Source: Alphaproteobacteria bacterium UBA2966
GTDB taxonomy: Bacteria; Pseudomonadota; Alphaproteobacteria; UBA2966
Length of the DNA: 19,302 nt
Direction: 5' to 3'
Assembly: GCA_002348365.1 (NCBI GenBank)
Contig: DEBC01000011.1
Location: forward strand, 1 to 19,302
Shown: piece by piece, positions 6,260 to 14,039 of the stretch
How the letters are laid out: each line of letters starts with the position of its first letter
How positions within the stretch are numbered: position 1 is the stretch's first letter
Position numbers and translations under genes: made by a program
Notes under the pieces: model-generated
Databases searched by the model: none
Told to the model about the DNA's origin: nothing
What the model saw: the letters and a program-made list of their open reading frames with translations, nothing else

Positions 6260-6880
6260 GTGCTGCTGGCCTTTCTGGCGATTATTTCGCTGGCGATCAT
6301 GCGCCTGAGAAACCTGTTCGGCGTCGTCATGCTGGGCGGAATCTACAGCCTTCTGATGGCCTCGATTTTCGTCATCCTCGATGCCGTCGATGTGGCCTTC
6401 ACCGAAGCCGCCGTCGGCGCGGGCATCTCCACAATCCTGATGCTCGGAACTCTGGCGCTCACGACGAGCCGCGAGAAGATTCCGATGCATACGCCGCTTC
6501 TTCCCCTGGTGGTGACCTTCGTGACCGGAGCCATGCTCGTGTACGGCACCTGGGACATGCCGGCGTTCGGCAGCGCTGAAGCCCCACCAAACCAGCACGT
6601 CGCGCCGTACTACCTCGAGCAGGGTATGGTGGAGACAGGCGTCCCCAACATCGTGACGGCGGTACTGGCGAGCTACCGCGGGTATGACACACTGGGCGAG
6701 CTGGCGGTGATCTTCACTGCCGGGATCGGGGTACTGCTTCTCTTGGGACGGCGACGTGACCCGGCCCGCGTGCCCGCCAAATCCGAATTCGCATCCAAGA
6801 ATTCTGCCGGCGGCACAGAGACGACCTCAGCCACAGAAGAGAACAAATCGTGTTCCTCATCTGGAGGTACTGCGGCATGA
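6260..6880 (+). CDS. Stand-alone MrpA C-terminal module (DUF4040/MbhD plus MbhE-like)
   Basis: A 206-residue membrane protein matching the part of MrpA that lies after its NuoL-like domain. The DUF4040/MbhD-like section comes first (about 1-70: FGVVMLGGIYSLLMASIFV, then VDVAFTEAAVGAGISTIL with conserved acidic residues). An MbhE-like section follows (about 120-165: NIVTAVLASYRGYDTLGEL). The tail (about 170-206) is hydrophilic and Ser/Thr/Glu rich. In classical Mrp these parts are fused to the antiporter domain; here they form one free gene, as in split or Mbh-type clusters. The first standard start is GTG 6260, with no ribosome binding site. Seven more in-frame codons upstream (from ATC 6239, behind AAGGGG) also look coding; see findings. 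Confidence 0.88.
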   Translation: MLLAFLAIISLAIMRLRNLFGVVMLGGIYSLLMASIFVILDAVDVAFTEAAVGAGISTILMLGTLALTTSREKIPMHTPLLPLVVTFVTGAMLVYGTWDMPAFGSAEAPPNQHVAPYYLEQGMVETGVPNIVTAVLASYRGYDTLGELAVIFTAGIGVLLLLGRRRDPARVPAKSEFASKNSAGGTETTSATEENKSCSSSGGTAA

Positions 6881-7293
6881 GGCATCACGTCATCCTGCGG
6901 GTGGTCGCCAAGTTGAGCATCCCCTTCATTTTCCTGTTTGCGCTCTATGTGCAGTTTCATGGTGACTTCGGTCCCGGCGGTGGATTTCAGGCCGGCGTTA
7001 TATTCGGTGCCGCTTTCATCCTCTATGCATTGATCTTCGGACTGGACAATGCACTCAAGGTTGCCCCGATCAATGTGGTGATCTTTTTCATCGCTGCCGG
7101 CTTGCTGTTGTTCGCGGGTGTCGGCGTTGCCGCGCTGCTTTACGGTGGGAAATTTCTCGACTATGGCGTTCTCGCCAGCGACTTTGTGGCGGGACAGCAC
7201 CTGGGCATTCTCCTGGTCGAGTTGGGAGTCGGAATTACGGTTGCCGCGGTCATGATCGCGGTGTTCTTCACCTTTGCGGACCGGGGCCGATAG
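6877..7293 (+). CDS. mrpB: Mrp-type antiporter subunit B (MnhB/MrpB)
   Basis: A 138-residue MnhB-domain protein with four membrane helices. The family core is plain: FALYVQFHGDFGPGGGFQAG (about 20-39), then the GKFLDYG segment and the C-terminal LLVELGVGITVAAVMI. A GTG at 6850 could add nine residues, but GGAGG (6863-6867) sits 9 nt before ATG 6877, which also overlaps the preceding stop as ATGA; I take that start. MrpB corresponds to MbhF and packs against the MrpA C-terminal module encoded just upstream. Confidence 0.92.
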   Translation: MRHHVILRVVAKLSIPFIFLFALYVQFHGDFGPGGGFQAGVIFGAAFILYALIFGLDNALKVAPINVVIFFIAAGLLLFAGVGVAALLYGGKFLDYGVLASDFVAGQHLGILLVELGVGITVAAVMIAVFFTFADRGR

Positions 7294-7295
7294 TC

Positions 7296-7664
7296 GTGGA
7301 TTTCTTCCTCGGTCACTACAATTACTGGATCTTCATCTTCCTGATGATGCTGGGCTTCTATGTCGTGGTCGCCCGCGGAAACCTGGTCAAGAAGATCATC
7401 GGCCTGAATATCTTCCAGGCATCGGTATTCCTACTTTACATCTCGATCGGCAAGGTTCTGGGAGGCACCGCCCCGATCATCATCGACGGATATGGCACGG
7501 ATCCCGTCATCTACTCCAATCCGCTGCCTCATGTTCTCATACTTACGGCCATCGTCGTCGGCGTCGCCACGACCGCTCTGGGGCTCTCTCTCGTGGTCAG
7601 GATCAATGAGGCCTATGGCACGATCGAGGAGGATGAGATCAGCGAGATGGATCGCGAACCATGA
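7296..7664 (+). CDS. mrpC: Mrp-type antiporter subunit C (NuoK-like, MnhC/MrpC)
   Basis: A 122-residue NuoK-fold protein with three membrane helices (about 8-27, 33-55 and 75-102). The family pattern is seen in NLVKKIIGLNIFQASVFLLY and in DPLPHVLILTAIVVG-like NPLPHVLILTAIVVGVATTA, which also marks the MbhG/MrpC family. The C-terminus is acidic (EEDEISEMD). The start is GTG 7296, two bases after the mrpB TAG, and its TGA overlaps the next ATG (ATGA at 7661). In complex I relatives this subunit carries membrane-embedded acidic residues that link the proton channels. Confidence 0.93.
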   Translation: MDFFLGHYNYWIFIFLMMLGFYVVVARGNLVKKIIGLNIFQASVFLLYISIGKVLGGTAPIIIDGYGTDPVIYSNPLPHVLILTAIVVGVATTALGLSLVVRINEAYGTIEEDEISEMDREP

Positions 7665-9142
7665 TCGCTGCGCATTATCCCGCATTGCAGATCGCGCTTC
7701 CACTCATCGCGGCGCCGCTTTGCGTGTTGCTGCGCCGCGGCACGTGGGCCTGGCTGGTTACGGTCGCCGTTTCGTGGACCGCGCTGTACGTCTCCGTACA
7801 GCTCTTGCTCCAAGTCCTGGCATCAGGGCCCATTTCATACGAATTGGGTGGCTGGGCCGCACCCTGGGGAATTGAATATCGCGTTGATTCAGTTAACGCG
7901 TTTGTCCTTTTGATCGTGTCGGGCATATCCGCGATTTCTGCGCCCTATGCCTACAAGTCCGTGATCCACGAAATCCCTGAACACCAGCACTACCTGTTCT
8001 ATTCAGCCTATCTGCTCTGCCTCACAGGATTGCTCGGCATCGTCATTACCGGCGACGCCTTCAACGTGTTCGTGTTTCTCGAGATTTCTTCACTCTCGTC
8101 GTATGTGCTGATCAGCCTGGGAAAAGACCGCAAGGCGGTGACGGCGGCCTATCAATACCTGGTGATGGGAACCATCGGCGCCACCTTCTTCCTGATCGGT
8201 GTTGGCCTCATCTATGCGATGACGGGTACGCTGAACATGGCGGATATCGCCAATCGCATCGACCAGGTTCAAAACACCAGGACGGTGCTCGCTGCCTTCG
8301 CATTCATCACGGTCGGGCTGGGGCTGAAACTCGCTCTGTTTCCCCTGCATCTCTGGCTGCCCAACGCCTATGCCTATGCCCCCTCTGTGGTGACGGTATT
8401 CCTGGCGGCGACCGCCACGAAGGTTGCCATCTACACAATGTTGCGTTTCGTATTCACACTGTTCGGAACGGACTTCGCACTCGACGTCACGCTGCTGGCG
8501 GAATTCCTGATGGCCCTCGCCCTAGTCGGCGTTTTTGCGGCCTCGATCACCGCGATCTTCCAGAACAACATCAAGCGAATGTTGGCGTACTCCAGCGTCG
8601 CCCAGGTCGGATACATGATGCTGGGTGTCAGCTTCTTCTCCGTCACGGGACTGACGGGTGGAATCGTCCATCTGTTCAATCACGCGATGATGAAAGGTGC
8701 GCTCTTCATGGCTCTGGGCGCGATCTTTTTCCGGGTGGGGTCCGTGCATATCGACCGCATCCGCGGACTGGGCAAGCAGATGCCCTTCACCATGTTCGCG
8801 TTCGTAATCGGAGGCCTGAGCCTCATCGGCATTCCGCTGACCGTTGGATTCATAAGTAAGTGGTACCTGATTCTGGCGGCGCTGGAACGCGGCTGGTGGC
8901 CGATCGCCGGTCTCGTATTGCTGAGCTCATTGCTCGCAATCGTCTATGTCTGGCGCGTGGTCGAAGTGGCTTATTTCCGAGACCCGCCGACAAATCACCC
9001 GAAGGTCACGGAAGCACCGCTCAGCCTGCTCGTTCCGACGTGGATTCTGGTTCTGGCCAACATCTACTTCGGTGTTGATACCACCCTCACGGTCGGTGTT
9101 GCGGATACCGCGGCCAAGGTCTTGCTGGGGCTCGGCCAATGA
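7661..9142 (+). CDS. mrpD: Mrp-type antiporter subunit D (MnhD/MrpD)
   Basis: A 493-residue proton-conducting antiporter-like subunit (Proton_antipo_M), predicted to have about 14 membrane helices. The charged residues of the family's conduction path are all visible. Glu141 sits in VFLEISSLSSYV, Lys223 in GLGLKLALFPLHLWLPNAY, Lys254 in TATKVAIYT, His337/His341 and Lys345 in HLFNHAMMKGALF, and Lys400 in GFISKWYLI. WLPNAYAYAPSVVTVFLAA places it with MrpD/MbhH rather than MrpA/NuoL. It overlaps the genes on both sides by four bases (ATGA), so stoichiometric translation is likely. Role: proton transfer driving cation exchange within the complex; the cation cannot be read from sequence. Confidence 0.93.
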   Translation: MIAAHYPALQIALPLIAAPLCVLLRRGTWAWLVTVAVSWTALYVSVQLLLQVLASGPISYELGGWAAPWGIEYRVDSVNAFVLLIVSGISAISAPYAYKSVIHEIPEHQHYLFYSAYLLCLTGLLGIVITGDAFNVFVFLEISSLSSYVLISLGKDRKAVTAAYQYLVMGTIGATFFLIGVGLIYAMTGTLNMADIANRIDQVQNTRTVLAAFAFITVGLGLKLALFPLHLWLPNAYAYAPSVVTVFLAATATKVAIYTMLRFVFTLFGTDFALDVTLLAEFLMALALVGVFAASITAIFQNNIKRMLAYSSVAQVGYMMLGVSFFSVTGLTGGIVHLFNHAMMKGALFMALGAIFFRVGSVHIDRIRGLGKQMPFTMFAFVIGGLSLIGIPLTVGFISKWYLILAALERGWWPIAGLVLLSSLLAIVYVWRVVEVAYFRDPPTNHPKVTEAPLSLLVPTWILVLANIYFGVDTTLTVGVADTAAKVLLGLGQ

Positions 9143-10611
9143 CGGGTGAGTTGGCCATGATTGTTGCGATCCTGGTGCCACTCGCCGGCGCGGGTCTGAT
9201 CGCCGCATCGCACCGTCACCCCAACCAGCGTGAAGCTGCGACCCTGGTTACGGCTTCAGCACTGTTCATCCTTGTGCTCTCTTTGCTCTTGCCCGTGATG
9301 GAGGGGGAGCGCCCAGCAACAACCCTTTGGCAAATCCTGCCAGGGCTTTCGATTGCGCTCGAAATCGAACCGTTGGGCATGGTGTTCGCGCTCGTGGCGA
9401 GCTTCCTGTGGATCGTCACCTCCGTCTACTCGATCGGCTACATGAGGGGACATCACGAGGAGAATCAGACTCGTTTCTACGTCTGCTTTGCCGTCGCCAT
9501 TTCGAGCGCCATCGGCGTCGCTTTCTCAGCGAACATGTTCACGCTGTTTATCTTCTACGAAGTGCTGACTCTTTCGACGTACCCGCTGGTTACACACCAT
9601 GGGACCGACGAAGCACGCCGCGGTGGGCGTACATATCTCGGCCTGCTGCTTCTAACGTCGATCGCTTTCCAGCTCCTTGCCATCGTATGGACATGGTCCG
9701 TGGCCGGCACGCTCGATTTCTCGGCAGGCGGGATCCTCGCGGAAAAGGCGAGCCCTGTCGTGTTGGGCGTCCTATTCGTGCTCTACATGTTTGGGATTGG
9801 CAAAGCCGCGCTGATGCCTTTCCACCGGTGGCTCCCGGCCGCAATGGTGGCTCCGACCCCCGTTAGTGCCCTGCTGCACGCGGTGGCAGTCGTGAAAGCC
9901 GGCGTGTTCACCGTGGTCAAGGTAACCGTCTACATCTTCGGCGCAGACCTGTTGGCAGGTCTCGAAGCCAGGCAATTGATACTCTTCGTCGCTAGCTTCA
10001 CCATTATCGGCGCCTCACTGGTTGCAATGCGCCAGGATAACCTGAAACGGCGTCTTGCCTACTCTACGGTCAGCCAGCTGTCATATGTGGTGCTGGGTGC
10101 CTTGCTTATCACCGACTCAAGTATCATCGGTAGCGGCATACACATTGCCATGCATGCATTTGGCAAAATCACGCTGTTCTTCTGCGCGGGCGCAATTCTG
10201 GTCGCCGCACATAAAACCAACATTAGCGAAATGGACGGGCTCGGCTGGACCATGCCGGTGACGATGCTCGCCTTCCTCATCGGCGCGCTCAGCATCATCG
10301 GACTACCCCCACTGGGCGGCTCATGGAGCAAGTACCTGATGATCTTGGGCGCGGCCCAGTCCGAGCAATACATTTTTGTGGTGGTGCTGATGGTTAGCAC
10401 GCTTCTAAACATCGCTTATCTCATCCCGCCAGTTGTCCGCAGCTTCTTTGTGCTTCCAGGGAACACGTCCGGGGCTAGACCCCAAATCAATGAGGCCCCG
10501 GCGGCATGCCTCGCCGCGATATGCGTCACCGCTGCCGGTTCAATCGCACTATTCTTCTTTGTTGATTCGCTATACGCCCTGCTCGAACCAATCGTTATGG
10601 TCCCAGGATGA
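9139..10611 (+). CDS. Second antiporter-like subunit, MrpA N-terminal/NuoL-like
   Basis: A 490-residue Proton_antipo_M protein. Its signature HRWLPAAMVAPTPVSALLHA followed by VVKAG is of the NuoL/MrpA kind, which suggests that it stands in for the N-terminal antiporter half of MrpA, whose C-terminal part is encoded separately at 6260-6880. Key residues are kept: Glu141 (FIFYEVLTLST), Lys222 (GIGKAALMPFH), Lys253 (VVKAG), His335/His339 and Lys343 (IAMHAFGKITLF), and Lys398 (GSWSKYLMI). At 490 residues it lacks the long C-terminal extension of full MrpA (about 800 residues). ATGA overlap with the preceding gene; the next ATG lies 8 nt after the stop. The precise MrpA orthology is inference from motifs. 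Confidence 0.88.
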   Translation: MTGELAMIVAILVPLAGAGLIAASHRHPNQREAATLVTASALFILVLSLLLPVMEGERPATTLWQILPGLSIALEIEPLGMVFALVASFLWIVTSVYSIGYMRGHHEENQTRFYVCFAVAISSAIGVAFSANMFTLFIFYEVLTLSTYPLVTHHGTDEARRGGRTYLGLLLLTSIAFQLLAIVWTWSVAGTLDFSAGGILAEKASPVVLGVLFVLYMFGIGKAALMPFHRWLPAAMVAPTPVSALLHAVAVVKAGVFTVVKVTVYIFGADLLAGLEARQLILFVASFTIIGASLVAMRQDNLKRRLAYSTVSQLSYVVLGALLITDSSIIGSGIHIAMHAFGKITLFFCAGAILVAAHKTNISEMDGLGWTMPVTMLAFLIGALSIIGLPPLGGSWSKYLMILGAAQSEQYIFVVVLMVSTLLNIAYLIPPVVRSFFVLPGNTSGARPQINEAPAACLAAICVTAAGSIALFFFVDSLYALLEPIVMVPG

Positions 10612-10618
10612 CAGGCCT

Positions 10619-10936
10619 ATGACCCAGGACACCCCTCAACAGCCGAAGCCGGCATCTGGTTCTCCGAAGCACACGCCTTCGGACAACAAGGAACGGGTGT
10701 ATTGGCTCGACCAAACGAAAAATGTGGACAAGGTCTTTTACGGACTCTGCGTCCTGTGTGGGCTTTCGGTGGCTGGTGACCTGCTCATCCATCGCCACGT
10801 GATCCTCGAAATCGAAGCCATTTTCGCGTTCTACGGCTTCTACGGCTTCGTTGCCTGCGTTGGCCTGGTTTTGGCGGCGAAAGAACTGCGCAAGTTCCTC
10901 AAGCGCAAAGAGAATTACTACGACGATGACAGCTAG
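10619..10936 (+). CDS. Small two-helix membrane protein of the mrp operon, function unknown
   Basis: I do not recognise a named family for this 105-residue protein, although proteins like it seem to recur beside such antiporter genes. The first 25 residues are a Pro/Ser/Lys-rich cytoplasmic segment, then comes YWLDQTKNVDKVFYG leading into a helix (about 37-56). After HRHVILEIEAIF, with several charged residues, comes an aromatic glycine-rich second helix FAFYGFYGFVACVGLVLAAK. The end is KELRKFLKRKENYYDDDS, a basic-then-acidic amphipathic tail. A longer reading from 10433 is only the overlap with the upstream gene, and ATG 10619 suits the operon. It overlaps the next gene by 11 nt. Its fixed place between two antiporter subunits suggests an accessory or assembly subunit of the complex (inference). 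Confidence 0.8.
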   Translation: MTQDTPQQPKPASGSPKHTPSDNKERVYWLDQTKNVDKVFYGLCVLCGLSVAGDLLIHRHVILEIEAIFAFYGFYGFVACVGLVLAAKELRKFLKRKENYYDDDS

Positions 10937-12635
10937 CGCACTCGCACACTCCGTTCCCCCCGGTTTGGTGATGTTAATCGGGGCGCTGTTGATTCCGCTG
11001 TTCCGCGGACACATTCGAAGTGCCTACATGCTCGCGCTTCCGGTCATCGGCCTGCTGCAACTTCTCTTACTCGATTCCGGAACCCATCTCAGCGTTCAAA
11101 CACTTGGGCTTCAACTGGACCTATTGCGCGTCGATCAGCTTTCGCTGGTATTTGGATACATCTTCCACATCGCTGCCTTTGTCAGCGTCATTTACGCCCT
11201 TCACGTTAATGACGCGACGCAGCACGTTTCCGGTCTGACCTACGCGGGCGCAGCAACCGGTGCGCTGTTCGCTGGCGACCTTGTCACACTGTTTGTCTAT
11301 TGGGAGCTCACCGCCGTAACGTCGGTGTTTCTCATCTTTGCCCGCAGGACGCCCAGCGCCTACCGCGCCGGCATGCGCTATCTGGTGATTCAGGTCGGTT
11401 CCGGCGTGCTCCTGCTGACCGGAATTATTCTTCACCATATTGATACGGGCTCAATCGCGTTTGATCACCTTGGCCTGGGCAGCCCCGCCACCGCGATAAT
11501 CCTCGTCGCGTTCGGCATCAAGGCAGCGTTTCCGCTGCTGCACAATTGGCTGCAAGATGCTTATCCCGAAGCCACCGTCACTGGCACGGTGTTCCTGTCA
11601 GCATTCACGACGAAGCTTGCGATCTACGCGCTCACGCGGGGGTACGCTGGGACTGAGATCCTCGTCTGGATCGGCGTCACCATGACCGCGTTCCCGATCT
11701 TCTACGCGGTGATCGAGAACGATCTGCGGCGCGTGCTCGCCTACAGTCTCAACAACCAGCTCGGATTCATGGTGACGGGCATCGGCATCGGTACCGACAT
11801 GGCTATCAATGGCACAGTCGCCCACGCCTTTTCACACATTCTCTACAAAGCTCTTCTGTTCATGTCGATGGGCGCAGTGCTCCACCGTGTCGGGACCATT
11901 AAGGGATCGGAATTAGGTGGGCTCTACAAGTCCATGCCTTGGACGGCAGCGTTCTGCATCGTGGGTGCCGCTTCGATCTCGGCGTTCCCTCTATTCAGTG
12001 GCTTCATATCCAAGGCGCTGATCATCACTGCGGCGGCTGAAAACGGCTACTTCATTTCCTGGCTCATCCTGCTTTTTGCCAGCGCGGGCGTCTTTCACCA
12101 TTCCGGAATAAAAATCCCCTATTTCGCGTTCTTCGCACATGACTCGGGAAAGCGATGCGCCGAGGCACCGTGGAACATGCTGGTCGCGATGGGTATCGCC
12201 GCCGCCTTCTGCATCGGAATCGGTGTCTATCCCGCACCGCTATACGAGATACTTCCGTTCCAGGTCGATTTCGCGCCGTATACTCCAACCCACGTTCTCA
12301 CCCAGCTCCAGCTACTGCTGTTTTCAGCCCTCGCCTTTGCCGTCCTAATCAGATACGGCGTCTACCCACCCGAGCTGCGTTCGACAAACCTCGACGTCGA
12401 TTGGCTCTATCGCAGGTTGGGGCCCACACTGATCAAACGCGTCGTCGCCTGGATTGATCACTCCGCGCGTCTATTGAAAGAAGACACCAAGGGCCAATTG
12501 AAGGATTTCGTCGATGGCGTCACTCGCCATCACGGCCCCGAAGGCGCCATGGCACGAACATGGCCGACGGGCGCAACGGTGTTGTGGGTCGCGATCCTAT
12601 TGGGCGCATTCCTCATCGCATCCTTCTACGCATAG
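10926..12635 (+). CDS. Third antiporter-like subunit with long C-terminal extension
   Basis: A 569-residue Proton_antipo_M protein of the MrpD/NuoL superfamily. Family charges are present: Glu127 (VYWELTAVTSVFLIF), Lys199 (FGIKAAFPLLHNWLQDAYPE), Lys230 (TTKLAIYAL), His304 and Lys308 (FSHILYKALLFM), and Lys363 (FSGFISKALII). Unlike the other two copies it continues past the antiporter core. After a helix near 457-477 comes LDVDWLYRR, a long amphipathic stretch (about 498-535) and a final membrane helix (about 549-567), which recalls the lateral helix and anchor of NuoL. The start ATG 10926 lies inside the preceding gene (11-nt overlap); the longer reading from 10851 is rejected because it overlaps more and begins with unrelated basic sequence. 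The stop is TAG 12633-12635. Confidence 0.88.
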   Translation: MTASALAHSVPPGLVMLIGALLIPLFRGHIRSAYMLALPVIGLLQLLLLDSGTHLSVQTLGLQLDLLRVDQLSLVFGYIFHIAAFVSVIYALHVNDATQHVSGLTYAGAATGALFAGDLVTLFVYWELTAVTSVFLIFARRTPSAYRAGMRYLVIQVGSGVLLLTGIILHHIDTGSIAFDHLGLGSPATAIILVAFGIKAAFPLLHNWLQDAYPEATVTGTVFLSAFTTKLAIYALTRGYAGTEILVWIGVTMTAFPIFYAVIENDLRRVLAYSLNNQLGFMVTGIGIGTDMAINGTVAHAFSHILYKALLFMSMGAVLHRVGTIKGSELGGLYKSMPWTAAFCIVGAASISAFPLFSGFISKALIITAAAENGYFISWLILLFASAGVFHHSGIKIPYFAFFAHDSGKRCAEAPWNMLVAMGIAAAFCIGIGVYPAPLYEILPFQVDFAPYTPTHVLTQLQLLLFSALAFAVLIRYGVYPPELRSTNLDVDWLYRRLGPTLIKRVVAWIDHSARLLKEDTKGQLKDFVDGVTRHHGPEGAMARTWPTGATVLWVAILLGAFLIASFYA

Positions 12636-12663
12636 CCACCTGAAAGCGAACGGGACCACGACA

Positions 12664-13470
12664 TTGAAGTGGGATTTCGAAGACAAGGTTGCCGTGATCA
12701 CCGGCGCGGGCAAGGGTATTGGTGCAGCAGTCGCACGCGGCATCGTCGACGGCGGCGGCCGGGTCGCCGTTCTCGATATCGACGTCGCTTCCGGTGAAGA
12801 GGTTGCCGCCGAGTTGGGAGAAGCCGGCAAGTTCTTCAAAGCCGACGTCACGGACCGCAAAAGCACTTCGGCCGCGATCAACCAAGCCGCGGATCACTTG
12901 GGAGGCCTCGATATCCTTGTGAACAATGCCGGCGTGGTGAGCCGCCATACGATTGCGAACATGCCGCCCGAGAACTGGGATCGCACAGTATCTATCAATC
13001 TGACCGCCGTATTCGATTGCACCCAAGCGGCGTTACCACACCTCAAGGCGCGTGGCGGAGGCGCCATCGTGAACATCTGCTCGATTTCGGGATACCGATT
13101 CTCTCTGATCGGTGGAGTCGACTACACCTCGACCAAATGGGCTGTGCGCGGCCTGACACGGCAATCCGCCTTCGAACTCGCCCAATACGGAATCCGGGTC
13201 AATGCGCTCTGCCCCGGCCCGACGTTGACCCCTCTCGTCCATGGTTCCATGACTCAGGAAGAGATTGACCGCTCGGCCAAGAACTTTCCCCTGGGCAAAT
13301 GGGTTGATCCACAGGATATCGCGAATGGCGCGCTATTCCTGGCGAGCCCGGCATCGCAAATGTGTACCGGTACTGATCTGGTGATAGATGGCGGATTTTT
13401 GCTGGCGGGGACACAGCCGATTGAAGACTACATGGATGTCCGGGGCGACGTGGCGGAGCGTGCCAAATAG
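12664..13470 (+). CDS. Short-chain dehydrogenase/reductase (classical SDR)
   Basis: A 268-residue classical SDR, an NAD(P)-dependent oxidoreductase in the cytoplasm. The cofactor-binding glycine motif is TGAGKGIG (13-20), Asp38 after beta-2 (VLDID) points to NAD rather than NADP, and NNAG is at 87-90. The catalytic set is Asn112, Ser140, Tyr154 and Lys158 (YTSTK). The PG motif (CPGPTLTP) and the C-terminal GTDLVIDGG are present, so the enzyme looks complete. No ATG is available near the true N-terminus: TTG 12664 begins the homologous sequence (KWDFEDKVAVITGAG), while the in-frame ATG at 12514 lies deep in the preceding gene. The gene starts 28 nt after the antiporter operon and may be read through from it. 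The substrate is unknown. Confidence 0.87.
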   Translation: MKWDFEDKVAVITGAGKGIGAAVARGIVDGGGRVAVLDIDVASGEEVAAELGEAGKFFKADVTDRKSTSAAINQAADHLGGLDILVNNAGVVSRHTIANMPPENWDRTVSINLTAVFDCTQAALPHLKARGGGAIVNICSISGYRFSLIGGVDYTSTKWAVRGLTRQSAFELAQYGIRVNALCPGPTLTPLVHGSMTQEEIDRSAKNFPLGKWVDPQDIANGALFLASPASQMCTGTDLVIDGGFLLAGTQPIEDYMDVRGDVAERAK

Positions 13471-13525
13471 GACAGGGATACCTGCGCCCGTTCACGGAAG
13501 CAGTCCCCGCCCAACCTAACCTGAC

Positions 13526-13555
13526 AACGGAATAGCGATTCTGGCACCTTCCGTT
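13526..13555. repeat. Inverted repeat between SDR and DUF4149 genes
   Basis: AACGGAA (13526-13532) and TTCCGTT (13549-13555) form 7-bp arms with a 16-nt loop. No U-run follows, so it is not a clear terminator; it may be an operator or chance. The remainder of the 146-nt gap shows nothing else that I can support. Confidence 0.25.
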
Positions 13556-13616
13556 CTCCCAGCTCATTGCGGCCTATGGGGCGGTGTGATTTCCAATTTT
13601 GCTGTAAATTCCGCAA

Positions 13617-14039
13617 ATGGGTGACTACTTCACATTTCACACCGTGGCGACCACCCTGGTTGCACTGGCGCTGGGAGGAATGACGTTCTTCTCGTTCGCC
13701 TTGACGCCCTCGCTGTTTCTTCACCTGGACAAAGAGGTTGCGGGCCCACTCCTCGGCAACCTGTTTCCAACCTACTATCGACTGATCGCTGCAGTTTCGC
13801 TGATAGCCGCATTCCTCATCTGGTACCGCTGGGAGGCATGGGCACTGGGCGGGATTGTGCTTACCTCAGTTATCGCCTGGCTCTACCTCGTTCCCGCGAT
13901 CGAGCGTCTGCGACCGGGGCGTGAAGCGGGCGGTGCTGAGGCGACGTCTCGGTTCGGGCAACTTCACGGCCTCAGCGTTGTTCTCAACCTCGCCCAGATC
14001 GCCGTTCTATTCGTCATATTCTTCAGGCTCATTCGCTGA
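13617..14039 (+). CDS. DUF4149 integral membrane protein
   Basis: A 140-residue inner-membrane protein of the DUF4149 (TMEM205-like) family with four predicted helices: about 8-30, 52-68, 74-92 and 118-138. The N-terminal helix carries the family-like GGMTFFSFALTPSLF, followed by NLFPTYYR before helix 2. A polar loop with arginine clusters (RLRPGREAGG) connects helices 3 and 4. The function of the family is not established. No clear ribosome binding site precedes ATG 13617. The TGA shares one base with the next ATG (TGATG at 14037-14041), so this gene and the ChaN-like lipoprotein are translationally coupled. Confidence 0.82.
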   Translation: MGDYFTFHTVATTLVALALGGMTFFSFALTPSLFLHLDKEVAGPLLGNLFPTYYRLIAAVSLIAAFLIWYRWEAWALGGIVLTSVIAWLYLVPAIERLRPGREAGGAEATSRFGQLHGLSVVLNLAQIAVLFVIFFRLIR

